Assembly (NCBI RefSeq): GCF_905475395.1
Contig: NC_058341.1
Coordinates: 61,573,501 to 61,637,500, forward strand
From: Chrysoperla carnea
Taxonomy: Eukaryota; Arthropoda; Insecta; Neuroptera; Chrysopidae
Direction: 5' to 3'
Length of the DNA: 64,000 bases
Below are positions 34,950-47,291 of the stretch, one piece after another (position 1 is the stretch's first letter; each line of letters begins with the position of its first letter). Below the pieces are notes generated by a model. It did no database searches. It was not told the DNA's origin and saw nothing but the letters and a program-made list of their open reading frames with translations. The position numbers were made by a program, and so were the translations under genes.

Positions 34950-36340
34950 TTAATAAACCTTTTTGAGGGTTTTATTATCCTTTGTTGGCTTATGGTTAAA
35001 ACAATACTTGAATTACTACCAGTTTTTTTTTTATAATTCCATTTTTGTGTTCGTAACTTGAGATAAAAACATCAAAATATATATCAAACACTACATCCTT
35101 CTAGAAATTAAAAACTTACAAAATGTTGAGAAACTGCCCAGAGTTGAACGAAAATCCAATAATAAATAACAAATTCTAAATTTGGTCGTGATAGATTCAG
35201 GTCGCTAGATTTATTTCGTTCAAAAAAACATTAAAATTTTCCAGATACATTGTAAATTCGAATTTTTTGATAAGCAAGATTTTGCAATTTTCACAGATTC
35301 TTCATACATATGTAGTTAAAGTTATATGTTAAAGCAAAAATTTCCCTTAAAATTTTCTTAAGTTTCCGAACTCCTCTCTGTGTCTAAGACATTCACGGAG
35401 CAAATTTTTATCAGAATATATCTAGAGAGCAATGCTTCCCTACTGTTTAAGAGTATCTAAGTTAAACAAATGTATAAGCCCCCAGAATAAGAAGCGATTA
35501 AGGTACATTTTTTGTTTTAAATAAACAAAAAATTTGAATTTGTTATATTTTTTTAAATTTTCCTCTGTATAAATTTAGAAGTATGGGCGGTTAATACAGA
35601 CTCTACGGTTTTTTTGTTTGTTTTTTGCATAAATTTACAGGACATTTTTTTTAAAGGTTCAGTATCACATGTTGAATGTAAATGCACAAAATCCAGCCAA
35701 AAAAAAAAAACAGTCGAATTGTGAACTTTCTTCCTTTTTTGAAGTCGATTAACGAAGGCGGAAGTGATGCCATTTTGAGAAAAACTTTTTCGGCCTATAT
35801 CTCCGTAACCGTGCACTTCCGGCCAAACAAATTAAAAAATTTCATCAGGTAGTCGCTGATTTTGCAAGTAAGAAGGCAAATAATTATTTATTGCTAATTA
35901 TGTCAATATCATTAATATTTTTTTATATATTAACCCTGTGGTTGCAATACTGAACGCGTTACAACTTCATAAATATTAATTTTATCATAAAAGTATAAAG
36001 TAGAAGTTTTAGAAAATTAGAATAAGAAAATCATCATAGTCATAGAAGTCACACTAACCATTTATAGTGATACCACAATAAAAAGTTAGGAAATTTAATT
36101 ATATACAATAAAGATTATTTTACCATTTTTGATCTAACGAGAATGGTTACAGAGATATAGCCCAAAACAATTTTCGTTAAAATGGAAATCTCACTTTTGC
36201 CCTCTTTTTTTTTAAGGATTTTGTCTGTTTACATTCAGTACGTGATACTGAACTAATTTAAATTTAAAAGAAATAGCTCCTGTAATTTAGTACATTATGG
36301 ACAAAAGTAGCGAGCTTTTATGTTAAATTTAATATGTATT
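34950..36340. other. Intergenic, no feature recognised
   Basis: AT-rich. Short stretches near 35650 and 36225 (CATTCAGTACGTGATACTGA) resemble 3430 and 3735 in the SLC13 intron, so remnants of a shared transposon are likely. Confidence 0.45.
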
Positions 36341-36341
36341 A

Positions 36342-36721
36342 TCTATCTATATATAAATGTTATGTTGGTTTGTGTACGCTTCAAAAACTCAAAAAGTTCT
36401 GCATCGATTCAGCTCCAGTTTATATTTTTTACACGATATACAACCCGCTTAGAGGATGGCTTTTATCTATTTTTACCCTCGGCGCAAATGGGTTATGGAA
36501 GGGGAAGTGGGGACGAACAATCAATTATTTTCAAATATACCCAAGTAAGGTATCGAATAAAAGAGCATGACGTGTACATTACCTACATAACTGTAACCCC
36601 GACACAAGGGGATATGGGAGGGGAATGGAAGTGGGGATGAACAATCTGAACTCTTTAAACTTCTCATCTATTTTCATGCAATCATAATGTGCCACAGCGA
36701 AGCGTGAAAGGGTACAGCTAG
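36342..36721 (+). mobile_element. Short non-autonomous Helitron, ~380 bp
   Basis: Starts TCTATCTATATATAAATG after an A and ends GGTACAGCTAG before a T, matching the 5' TC, 3' CTAG and A^T target of Helitrons. A short GC-rich AGCGAAGCG stretch that could form the 3' hairpin lies about 10 bases from the end. No target duplication is expected or seen. Confidence 0.65.
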
Positions 36722-36774
36722 TTGCTTATATAACTAATGTATATCTATAGGTTTTGTTTGTTGTTCATTAAAAC

Positions 36775-37330
36775 AAGTGAAAACAAACAATTGACTGAGT
36801 TAATTGTTGAAATACCATGCATAGTCAATGTTGATTTCACATAACACATACAAACATGTGACACATACATAACTGATAATCAAGTATAGTACATATTATA
36901 AAATTTCCGCCTAATTGGCGCTCTCACGAGTAAACAGTGATGTTTACGAAGAAATGTTTCAAACAAAAGTTGTTTAATTTTTGATAAGGAATATTTTTTT
37001 ACATTTAAACTTTTGTTCTATCTCTAACGGTTTACAAGATGGGTCCTACGGACCCAAGACCCAATTGACCTATGATGCTCATTTACGAACTTGACCTCAC
37101 TTTTTACGTCCTGAGTACGCTGTAAAAATTTCAGCTCGATACCTTTTTTCGTTTTTGAGTTATCGTGTCCACAGATGGACGGACGGACGGACAACCGGAA
37201 ATGGACTAATTAGGTGATTTTATGAACACCTATGACAAAAATTTTTTCCTACCATCATTATTTTTAAGCGTTACAAACTTGGGACTAAACTTAATATACT
37301 ATGTATATTTCATATATACATGGTATAAAA
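36775..37330 (-). repeat. Dispersed repeat R1, copy 2
   Basis: Minus-orientation copy with the GTGAAAACAAACAATTGACT tail, the TCTAACGGTTTACAAGATGG block, a GGACGGACGGACGGACAACC tract and the TTACAAACTTGGGACTAAAC end. Confidence 0.75.
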
Positions 37331-37889
37331 AGTAGTAAGCAGTTTTGTGTTAAAGTTTTTTTTTATCGGACCAAAAATACATACTATTCATTTTCTTTTG
37401 AATGAAAATAGAATTGAAAAATTGTCATATTAAAAATTCTAAATATTAGCGAACGAACTAGGTGCATTCTTGATAAATAATATACAAATAAATAGGAAAA
37501 GGAATGTGAAAAGAATGCATGGAACTTTCTAGAAATGATGCTGTGCGCCGGATATTAAAGATTCTTATAATGGTAATTTTACATTCCAATTGTTGTTCCT
37601 TGCATGACGTCAAAGTGTTTGTTGTGGTGTTCTGCTTTTGTTGAAATGTACCTTACTTATCTGGCCTGACCGTTTATTATATTTTTATTATACCTACTAT
37701 TATATATACTATTATATCCAATGTATGTTTTGACGGGAAATCCAATTTTGACCTTGGAAGAGCGGAATATTTTACTTCCAAACGACTTTCAACATGACTT
37801 TCAAGGTCATTCAAAGGTCAAAGATCTTATTTCATAGGAAACTCTATCTAAGGTAAGAGGAACAATCCTAATTGAAATATCCTCTCAAG

Positions 37890-38410
37890 TTTGTAATGCT
37901 TAGAATATTGATGATATGAACAAAATTTTGGTAAAGGTGTTAAAAACACCTAATTAATCCATTTCCCTTAGGACGTCCGCCCGTTTATCTGTCCGTGAGC
38001 ACGATAACTCATAAGTGAAAAGAGGTATATGTCATGCTGAAATTTTTATAGCGTGCTCAGGACGTAAAAAGTGAGATTGAGATCATAAATGAGCAACTTA
38101 TGTTTATTGGGTCTTGGTCCTTATCTTGGCTCATCTTGTAAGCCGTAAGAGATAGAACAACAATGTATTCAAAAACATCATTGTTTTTTCATTTTCCATT
38201 TTCTCTAAAACTATAAAAGATAGAGAGAGAGTTCCAAATTTGTAGATAACTTTAACTAGTAAGTCTTGTTGCAGATTATAGAAAAAAATTCTGAAAAATA
38301 CTTTGAAAACTAGAACAAATGGCAGGCGGAAAGCCGCCATAGTTGTCTTTTTTTTTTTAAACTTTTCTATTTTATTAAAAATAATGCAAGCACTGCTACT
38401 CAATATATTT
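37890..38410 (+). repeat. Dispersed repeat R1, copy 3
   Basis: Plus-orientation copy starting CAAGTTTGTAATGCTTAGAA and ending AAATAATGCAAGCACTGCTA. It lies head-to-head with copy 2 at a distance of about 560 bases. Confidence 0.7.
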
Positions 38411-38790
38411 TAAGGAAAGTCCTGGAGATGTGTATTGTGACCAGAGTATTCTGATTCCGAGGTATGCCGAGGAGTATTTTAGCCACCATATTCTAGGTCA
38501 GCAACCCCCAAAACTTTCGAGTACCGATTTTGGATACATTTCGTTATACATTTTGAGAAAAGTCCTGGAGACACTGAGGACTATTTTAGACTTCTTATTT
38601 GTAATCAGCGACGTCGAAAACTCCCGCTAATGATTTATATGCATTTTATAAAAATTTTGGTAGTTTTGGTTACAAGGAGGTAATCATAATTGCATGGAGG
38701 AACCTTTTTAACATCATATTTGTGATTAACGACCCTAACAACCACTGAATAACAAAATTTGGCCAATTTCGTTAATTTTTTACCAATTTA
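38405..38790. repeat. Dispersed repeat R3, diverged copy 3
   Basis: AGTCCTGGAGA, GAGGTATGCCGAGGAG and GCAACCCCCAAAAC / ACGACCCTAACAACC blocks with a ~120-base period. Strongly diverged. Confidence 0.45.
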
Positions 38791-38799
38791 TAAATTCTT

Positions 38800-41790
38800 T
38801 TATAATAACGTCATAAGATGCACTTATGAAAATGCATCCCGGTGATGTAGAAAAAAATACATAATAGTTTACTTCCTGAATCGAATCTAAAAAAATGTAT
38901 CTCGATCTTTCTTCCCCGAAAAAGCAATCTCAAAAGCTGTATCGTCTCGTCTAAAATGAAATATATTGAAGGGTAAAGTAAAACATAAAAAACACATTGA
39001 TTATAATTAATTTTAGAATTATATTTTTTTCTTAAAATTTCCATAATTTGTTTTTTGTTCTTTATATAAAATTATTTACAAACAATATTTATTTATATTT
39101 TATTTATATTTTATTAATAATTAATTGATCACATATACTTTTATTTAAAAATAATTAAAGAAATCATAATTAATTATGACAAAAGAAAAAATATAATATA
39201 TTTATTTTATTTTTCTAAACTCACAAAAATTAAAATTTAAAAAAAATTTATTTAACACAAAAACATATAATTTTTTTTTGCAAATTTTTTTCTTTTTTTT
39301 TTTATAATATAATATAATATATGGCACCCAAAATTATATTTAATGTCTTTGCATAATAACAGTTTGTTTTTTAAATATATACATAGGAAAGAGTTTGTGT
39401 AGTTAAAATGTATGCAGCGCCACTGCGGTCACAATCCAACTAACACGAGGCCATTTTCTGTTTAATTTAATGGACGATAATAAAAATAGAAGTCAATTTT
39501 TGATAAAGACAATAGATGTTACGGCTGGCTTTTAAAATAATATTTTTCTTTATCTATCAAAAATTGACTTTGTTATTGCCGCCTGCACAGATCCTGATGT
39601 GTGATTTTACCCAATTTAATAGTGTATGAAAATGACATAAGGTCCAAGCTTCTCTGGCGAGCTGAGCAAACTCCCAGAGCCCGCTCTGGAGTGTGGCCAG
39701 CCGTAATTTGTCTGGCGTAGTAGTGAGTAGGTTCATTTGATACAATAATGATGTTAGTCAATTCATAGATGCGAGCTAATATGTATAATTTTTTATACAT
39801 GTTAGTCAGACATCCGGGTTCACCGAGCGGGCTCGCCAGTGAATGGCGAATTTATGTCAATGAAGGTATGAGAATCGAGAATGATTTTTTTTTTATGAAG
39901 GCGGCATCATATTGAAGCAAAGTGTAATTGGAACTATTATTTAAATTATTTAATGTATTATTTTTGCTCGAAAACTCATTATTTATCGATTTAAACTTCA
40001 ATAATTTAAATCAAAACTTTCTGATCTCGCAATAAGTTGTAGTGACATTGAAATATTGAAGTGAATGATAAAATTTACGTTCTTTGATTAATGTTAGTAT
40101 GTAAAATGTCTCAATAAAATGTCAACCATTTCCAAGTCCTCTTTTAAACGATATCCGTCATGATAAACTCAATAGTTCACGATTGCACAACACTAAACAA
40201 GTGTAAGTATAAATCAATGTAACACAGCCTGTGCTAAATATTATTTCCAATATGAATTCAACGTTAAATATTATTTCCCATAAAACTTCCTGTATATGTA
40301 TTTACTACAAGATTCACAATACATATAAAATTCTGACTATATGTTCAATAAGAGTGGGGAATTTGTCCAGAATACAACACACATATACTTAGTGTTAAGT
40401 CTTATAAGCAATTAAGAATTAACGTTTAACTCGTATTGGACATGATACCTAACACAGGCTGTACACTCGTTATCATGCTTTATTATAAAATTAGGGAGAC
40501 TAAATTATTATGCCAAGCACCGTTTTATGAAAAATACCTTCTTAGACATCCTATTTTTCAGAAAGAATTAAAAATTTGGCCACTAAGATTATTTGGCCAT
40601 CAAAGGCTCATTGTTTATCTGTTTTATAGAAAATACTCATATAAAGACGAAACCGTAGGTATTAAATAGTTCCCATAAATTGCTACACCCTTCGTTTACT
40701 GTAATAACATCACACCGTAGAATCGTCTCGTATTTACAAAATCAAAACGTAACTAAAATTTTATCATTTTATTTTTCATCTCTATATGATTACTTGCTAT
40801 GAGATTGATTTATTTAATTTAATTTATAAGGAAATCTCTCTATATTTTCGTCAAAAAGTTTTGTAAATCAAATTTTGAACGATTTTCATATCTATAAATT
40901 TTATCATAAATTAAACTTGAGCTTATCTAATGAGCTTCAGCATTTTATAGAATTAAAGCCGCTTTATTAAAATACATCTAGCAATAATTTTATTTTGCCG
41001 ATTTTGCTAGATCGATTATAATAATGTGTCTTTGAAACGCAATATTTTTTATCAAAACATTAAGATATTCAGTAAAAATTCATTGTGTATATTAAAAAAT
41101 ATTTTCTAATACAGTATTGAGTATTCCAAAATTAATGGAACTATTAAAAAATTTTTTGACACAAGTATCACAAACGTTTGTTTTTTATGTTGCAGTCAAG
41201 ACTCCTTATTGGCCAAAAGACATTTGAACTACAAAAGTTTAAGTTATGTTGTGTTTTTTAGTCAATTTTGATAACTTTTGACCAGTTAAGCACTTTGACT
41301 GTAACACATATATATAATAGTAATGAAAGCAATTATTTTATTAATTACAATGAGTATATTGCGCGCATCTATTGAAAAGTGGTTTGGAGAAAAATTTTTG
41401 AGGCACCTAAATTCTGGACGTAAAATTTGTATTTTTGTTTTGTTTTGTTTTGTTTTTTTTTTTTTTTTGCTTTAAAAAACCACTTTTGTACTAAAAATTT
41501 TGAAAGAAATATTTTCATTTTTTTGGAATTCTAAAACTGTCTTCCAATTTATTTTTATATAATTAATTTTGTTTTATAATTGAGAATGTTTTTTTTTAAA
41601 AAAGCAATTCCTCAATTTGTTTTTTTTTTTTAGGTACTCGATTTTTATAAAATTATTTGGCAGCTTTTTTTCTTATCCTTTAGAAAATATTCCTATTTTG
41701 AATGGTAAAAAACCGTAATATTCCTCACAATGGAGAAATATTTACTCCCTATAGGATGTATAAGCACGGTAGTGGGGGCACAAATTTAAA
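38800..41790. other. Intergenic, AT-rich, no gene recognised
   Basis: Long A/T homopolymers and very low G+C from 39040 to 39320 and 41400 to 41640. No exon-like frame was found apart from the block described at 39490. Confidence 0.5.
39490..39850. other. Inverted repeat followed by a locally GC-rich block
   Basis: AGTCAATTTTTGATAAAGAC (39491) is inverted at 39549-39570. The next 280 bases are much richer in G+C than the flanks (GAGCCCGCTCTGGAGTGTGG, TTCACCGAGCGGGCTCGCC). No reading frame or RNA fold was recognised. It may be a transposon fragment. Confidence 0.35.
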
Positions 41791-42065
41791 AATATATTTA
41801 TTCAATTTTGATGGTGAATCACGTTATAACTTGACGATAAAAGACGAAAGAGTAAGAATAAATTTCTCGATATCTGGCGTAATTTTATAAATATCGAAAC
41901 TTGCAAATTTTTTTTAATTATTAAGCTTTTGACATTTCGAAAACCGTGGCAGATATCGAAAAACTGTATTGTTATTTTTCGTCTACATTCATGAAGTTAT
42001 AATAAAATTCATCATCAAAGTTGAAAATAGGATAAATATAATTTCAATCCTAAATCTACCCTGCT
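41790..42065. mobile_element. Foldback MITE M7, copy 1
   Basis: Left arm TTTTGATGGTGAATCACG ... and right arm CATTCATGAAGTTATAATAA ... TCATCAAAGTTGAAAATAGG, with paired GATATC/AAAATATCGAAA stretches between. The same order is found at 57955. Confidence 0.6.
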
Positions 42066-42573
42066 CGTACACATCTCTTGTATGGATGGAGACATTTGGT
42101 TTTTTAATTTCTATGCCATTACTAATATAATTACTTACGCACGTTGTTACATCAGGTAGAAAATAAAATAATTATTTAATAATTTATTTTTAATCTATCA
42201 AAAATCATTCATTAGTCTCAGTCGAATGATTTTAATTTTTAGTTACAATGCTTCTGATTGGCTGCCTATTTTATTGAATAGCTAATTATCCGTGCATCGG
42301 ATCAAAAAATGGAAGAGAACTTTTTGTCTTAGAATTTTCTTTTCTACCTGATGCAACAAAAATATGCTTTGCTTACGGATCACCCTGTATATTGATAATT
42401 TTCTAAACAATATTTTTCACTCCGTAAATAACATTTGCATTTCAAAATAGGAATATTTTTAACAAATAAATAATAATCCATAAAATATTTAAACAAAATA
42501 TTTCTACAAAAAAATATATTATTAAATAAAATTATACACAAATTTATTTTAAAATTCACTTATTAAATTTTAT

Positions 42574-43473
42574 TCAATCGTCTTTCTTTTTTCGTAATTT
42601 ACCTTCAGTTTGTATTGTCCGACTAACAAGATCAACACAATTGGCTAATGGAGGTTCACTCTGATCCGCACTGTAATCAGTGCCGGCCACACGAGATAAT
42701 GTTAAAATATATGAACACGCAATTCGTAACACAGATAATTTTGATAATTTTTGATTATGAGAGTACGCAGGTATTGCACGTCGTAAAGTGTCAAATGCTG
42801 CACTAATTGTATGCACTCGGGTACGTTCGCGTGCATTCGCTTCTATTCGTCGTTCACGTGTCATATTTTTATAATTACGATGTTCCTTTTGCTGTTGTGA
42901 TGATAATTTCTGTTGTTGCGTTGTGAACTTTGTTGGTTCTGGAACATTCTGGGGTGTGGTGGATTGGTGTCTTGGGGGTATAACACCAGGATGTGGGGGT
43001 ACACGATGGTAATCTTCAGTAGGAAATCGTGCAAAATCTTTAGGTCTTATTGATGCTATCGATGTTGATACTTGTGGCTCATCAATCTTTTTACTCCTTT
43101 TTTCAACTTTGACCAATGATAATGGTTCATCTTGTGCTATCAGTGGTGGGGGTTTGTAACCATAAACTGGATGATACGGTACAATATTTGGATCGTTGTT
43201 ATTATCACTACTACTCCATGGTCGAAATGGATTTTGATTTTCAATTGATGTCGGCGTAGTGGTAATATCTCGACGGATTCTTTTCTTTAATGGACCTACT
43301 TCATTCAAGGGTACTTTACGGGGCTCAGCACATTTTCGTTTATTTTTATTACGAGGTGATATTGGTGTTACTTTCACTTCGATACTATCTTCACTGGCAT
43401 CTGTTGGTGAATGTACATCATCTACATCGATGTCATCTTCACCCGAACAAAATCCGGCATCTTTGTCAGACAT
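42574..43473 (-). CDS. net: bHLH transcription factor net / ATOH8
   Basis: Single coding exon of 299 residues. The bHLH (about residues 207-260) begins with the basic segment NARERTRVHT and continues through ISAAFDTLRR to QKLSKLSVLRIACSYIL. The HTISAAF and ILRIAC-type residues identify the ATOH8/net group rather than atonal or NeuroD proteins. In Drosophila, net represses rhomboid and patterns wing veins. The N-terminal half is disordered, with acidic (residues 12-20), basic (KKRIRRD) and Gln-rich (about 187-197) patches and an EPLSLVKVE motif near 117-125. Length is near that of ATOH8 (321 residues). The ATG lies eight bases inside an exon that starts after a good acceptor (TTTCAG, exon edge 43481), so at least one 5' non-coding exon exists upstream (at higher coordinates). 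Confidence 0.95.
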   Translation of the reverse strand: MSDKDAGFCSGEDDIDVDDVHSPTDASEDSIEVKVTPISPRNKNKRKCAEPRKVPLNEVGPLKKRIRRDITTTPTSIENQNPFRPWSSSDNNNDPNIVPYHPVYGYKPPPLIAQDEPLSLVKVEKRSKKIDEPQVSTSIASIRPKDFARFPTEDYHRVPPHPGVIPPRHQSTTPQNVPEPTKFTTQQQKLSSQQQKEHRNYKNMTRERRIEANARERTRVHTISAAFDTLRRAIPAYSHNQKLSKLSVLRIACSYILTLSRVAGTDYSADQSEPPLANCVDLVSRTIQTEGKLRKKKDD

Positions 43474-43481
43474 AATTGAAC
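43474..43481 (-). other. net: 5' UTR remainder and splice acceptor of the net coding exon
   Basis: On the minus strand a pyrimidine-rich tract ends in TTTCAG at 43482, followed by eight non-coding bases and the ATG at 43473. This shows an upstream 5' UTR exon. Confidence 0.75.
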
Positions 43482-44199
43482 CTGAAATTAATAAAAAACC
43501 ATAAATTAGTCAAAAATTCAAATTTTCGAAATTTCTTTAAATTAATCTAAGAGTTTAAATTTTAATTTGCTACAAATATAGTTACGAGTTTTAATATGTT
43601 TTATAGTTTATTATTGGTTTTTTTCTCTGAATTTCATTTTTCATTTGTAAACATTTATACGTAAATAAACTTTTTACCCGACTGTCAAGGAAGGGTTATA
43701 TTTTTCGCGCGTATCTTGTATATACGTATTTGTTTGTAAATTTCTTTATTTCCTCGTATCTTCCAAACGGCTGGATGTTTCGACAGTAAAAGTATCATTA
43801 TATTCGTCTTAAAAACTCAAGTGTCCTTAGATAGGTGTTTGAAAAAAAAGACAAAATGGCGGATTTTTGGCACGAAATAGTAATACGTCAATAAAAAAAA
43901 ATAACCAAACCTATCGAATAGGGTATCAAAATAAAAGAAATTGAAAGGGGATCACGAAAATAAATATAATTGATATAATTTTATAATAATAAATTGGATT
44001 GAAAAGTTTTAATATAGTAATAGTCCCTTTGCATAACTGAATAGGTATCATTCAATAGATATATAAAAATTCTAAATAAAAAATGAAAAATAATCAAAAA
44101 CGCGACGTTGTTAATTAAAGAAAGTTGTTTCCCATTATTGGGAAAATTTGAGCCGGTCTATTTTAATTAGTGTTGTCAGACGAAAGAACAACTGGAAAT

Positions 44200-44250
44200 G
44201 GATTTGGAAAGTATACCTTGATATATTACATATAAACATGGTATAATCAA
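44200..44250 (-). repeat. Dispersed repeat R1, end fragment
   Basis: Only the terminal motif TATACCTTGATATATTACAT followed by the ATAAACATGGTATAAT end is present. Confidence 0.5.
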
Positions 44251-44919
44251 CAAAAAAAATGCTTGGAAAAATCGCGAAATTTTAACATTGCTTACCGCAG
44301 ATCAGAAAAAAATTGAACATTTATAATATGAATCGAATAACCTTATAATAAAATTAAACAAACACAAACATTATAAAAAACGTAAACACTTAGATTATGT
44401 AACCGATTTCAAAGTATTAGTTGGTACTATTGTATATAATTAGCACTGAATATCATTAAAAATTATTATTTTTATAAACGAACTAATTAGAATGCTAATA
44501 TTTTTGCTGTTTGCTATATGTTCATTATTTACTAATTTACAAATGACCATGGAGATTTTAAAAAGAAATATTATGTTCTTTTTTTTTTTTTTTAATTTCA
44601 AATCATGTTTATATTTTTTGGATTTATGTTTATAAATTTTATTTTGTATACAAAAATGGTTTCAAGGAAGTTGTTAAAAGTTTTTTTTACTATAAAATGT
44701 TTTATGTTTTTTAATTGCTTTTTTTTGCTTAATTTTGTAATTTTTGTTTTGTTTGATACTCAGCATCTTAATTATTAAAAATTTAATGTCAACCTAAACA
44801 GTTTTTTTTGTTTTTTGTTTATTAAGAAATTATAAAATTTATTTGATCTAAATAAGAAAATTTAGGTTTCAATATTTCAAAGAATCTTTTTAAATTTATC
44901 TCCTGTGGGTTTTTTACAC

Positions 44920-45300
44920 AATTTTTAACCCCTGAACTACAAAAAAAGGACTGTTATAAATTTGACCGCTATGTGTGTGTGTCTGTGTGCCTGTCTGTGG
45001 AATCGGAGCGCCTAAACGGGTGAACCGATTTTCATTTTTGTTTTGTTTCGTTTAAAAGTTAATTTAACGGAGAGTGTTTTTAGATATGTTTCAGGTTCAA
45101 GTTTAGGGTTCCGTACTCGAAAAAACTAAAATTTACGATGATCTTCAAAATCGGTTCAGTTTGGAAAAGGCTTTAAAGAAAAAAGTAATTTAATCGAGAG
45201 CGTTCTTAGATATGTTTCAAGTGCGAGTTTAGATTTCCGTACCCAAAAAATTTGTCGGGGGTTTTTTAAATTTTGTAAATTTCACTTGTCTAGTATGCAA
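44920..45300 (+). repeat. Dispersed repeat R2, longest copy
   Basis: Starts near ACCCCTGAACTAC. It has a CTATGTGTGTGTGTCTGTGT run and a CGCCTAAACGGGTGAACCGA block, then two tandem copies of an AATTTAACGGAGAGTGTTTT / GTTTCAAGTGCGAGTTTAGA unit of about 120 bases. I recall this block from many insect genomes. Shorter copies are at 6355 and 16745. Confidence 0.7.
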
Positions 45301-46740
45301 AAAAAAGGATAATAGATAAAGAATTCTTACTGCACGGACAAAAAAATGAAGTTGGTTTTTGAAAATCTATAGAAGTAGGCAAAATATGAACGTTTAAAAC
45401 AAGTTTTGCCAGAAAGAGACTGGCCATAATCTTTGAATGCTAATTTATGGGTAATGGAGCAAATTCGAAGTCAGTCGTCCACCCTATTAGATATTAACAG
45501 AATCTATCTCATAGCTCTAAGATTATTTGCAATCGTTGCCCAAAATAAATTCGAGTACAAAGTGTCGTTTTTGAAAAAAATTTGTTTTATTCCACACCCA
45601 ATTCTCCTATGTTATTTTGAAACTTGTTACAGAGAGAGTAAAACAATTTTTAGTTTTAAGAAATCCTCATGAAAATACAACTTTTGTTTTCAATTTTTTG
45701 AGTGTAGAATATTCTTTGAACTTTTCAAAAAGAACAGGCAAGTACTTTTTCCGAATTCAATAAATTTTGTTTATTTTGATGTTTCGGTGAATTATATTTT
45801 CGGAATTTACCAATGAATTGCACAAATGAATTCGTAAACAAATTCTTACAACCTATGATAATTTTTATAATAATAAATTATTTTGTAAAATAACTAGTAC
45901 AACCTTGCAACCAGAATAATGTACAAAAATTAAAAAGTACAGTTTTGTTTTTTTTGAAAGTAGTCATTTATAAAAATAAAAAAAATCAACGCAAGCAAGC
46001 TTTCTACATACAAGTAGTTTACAGTTTACACCATCTCTCTATTTTGCCAGATGTTCTTCTTGCTTGGTATACTATTAATATATACATCTGTTTAACCCGT
46101 CAAGAAGTCACCAAAGATCATTTTAATATTATTCACTAAAACAACTGTTTTTTTATTAACTGTTTTATCATTAAATACTGCATTTTATACAATAAAACAA
46201 TTATCTACGGAGGAAATGCCAAAAGCTTAAGTCCAGTCCAATTCAGTCTAATTCTTGATCAACTTTCAACCAAAACTAATACCAAGCCCTTTTCCCAAGC
46301 CGGAACTATGCCTAATAAATCAAACGTTTATTTGCCCAATTTTACCCGAAACTTGATCAAGGATAATGAAAATTAAGTCGGCACCCCTTGCCCAAGTCTC
46401 AAACAACATAATTTGTAAGCTTAGGTATGCCAATATTTTCCGAAGACTCTGGCCAATTAGCCCAATTGTTCTAGTTTTGGTTTTCGAGTCTTTACTCCAG
46501 CCTCAAGCAGATTTCTTGAACGAAGTTTGTTACAATTCTTACAGCAATTTTGTGCTTATATCGAACTAGAGAGAATAACCGAAAGTAAATAATACGTAAT
46601 GCCGAAGGTCCCCTTGATTGACTAATTTTTTTGTTGTTGCTTGCATATTTCTACGAAGATAAGTACTCAGAAATGCACCGAGATCTGATGCGAAATCTTG
46701 GCATCATGTTATTATTCAAGACAGGGCTTGATTTATACAA

Positions 46741-47256
46741 TAGGGTATTCTACTATTTTTGAAAAAGTACTTCAAAATGTTGATTTTGCTAATAAAAAGC
46801 CACCAAAAATTTATTTCGGAAAAATACACACGCTTTCTTGCCAAAAACTAAAATTAAATTTTAAACCTTTTTTAAACTGTCAAAAACGCGGGCATTCAAT
46901 TTGATGACGTAATATCGGTATCATTACACGAAATAACACAAATAAGTTTGACAGATATATTCATAGACATCTGATTATAATAAATATAAATACTTACTAT
47001 CTATGGATATATTATACACTGCTGTCTACACTGAACTAATTGATGGTCTATGGCTCATACCGATATGACATCACAGCAAGGCTTGCCCGCGTTTTAGGTC
47101 ACGTGATATACAGTTTAAAAATTACGATTTTTAATTTTAATATTTAAAAAAAATGTGCTTTTATGACTCGAAATCAGAATATTTAAGTATATTTTTACAT
47201 AAATTTTAACTTTTTTCAAATATTATGATTTATTTTTGACTAACGATAATACCCTA
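46741..47256. mobile_element. Foldback MITE M1, copy 2 (TA-flanked)
   Basis: Same TA GGGTATT ... AATACCC TA boundaries and interior as the copy at 3787, about 90% similar by eye, in the same orientation. The matching ends in two unrelated sites fix the element borders. Confidence 0.82.
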
Positions 47257-47291
47257 TTGGCTCAATTCAAATCAATTTACTTCTTCCAGGC

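Larger units (their letters stand above)
43500..46740. other. Upstream (5') sequence or intron of net
   Basis: Follows the net coding exon on its 5' side. AT-rich with T runs (44578, 44800) and an R2 repeat. Regulatory elements cannot be identified by eye. Confidence 0.45.

Noticed and set aside
39580-39850. tRNA-derived SINE or tRNA gene
   Set aside because: GC-rich, but no convincing A and B boxes or cloverleaf could be found by eye.
43259-43504. Plus-strand frames opposite net
   Set aside because: Antisense to the N-terminal net coding sequence; low-complexity translation.
45433-45672. 79-codon plus-strand frame
   Set aside because: No domain, and flanked by repeat R2; probably chance.
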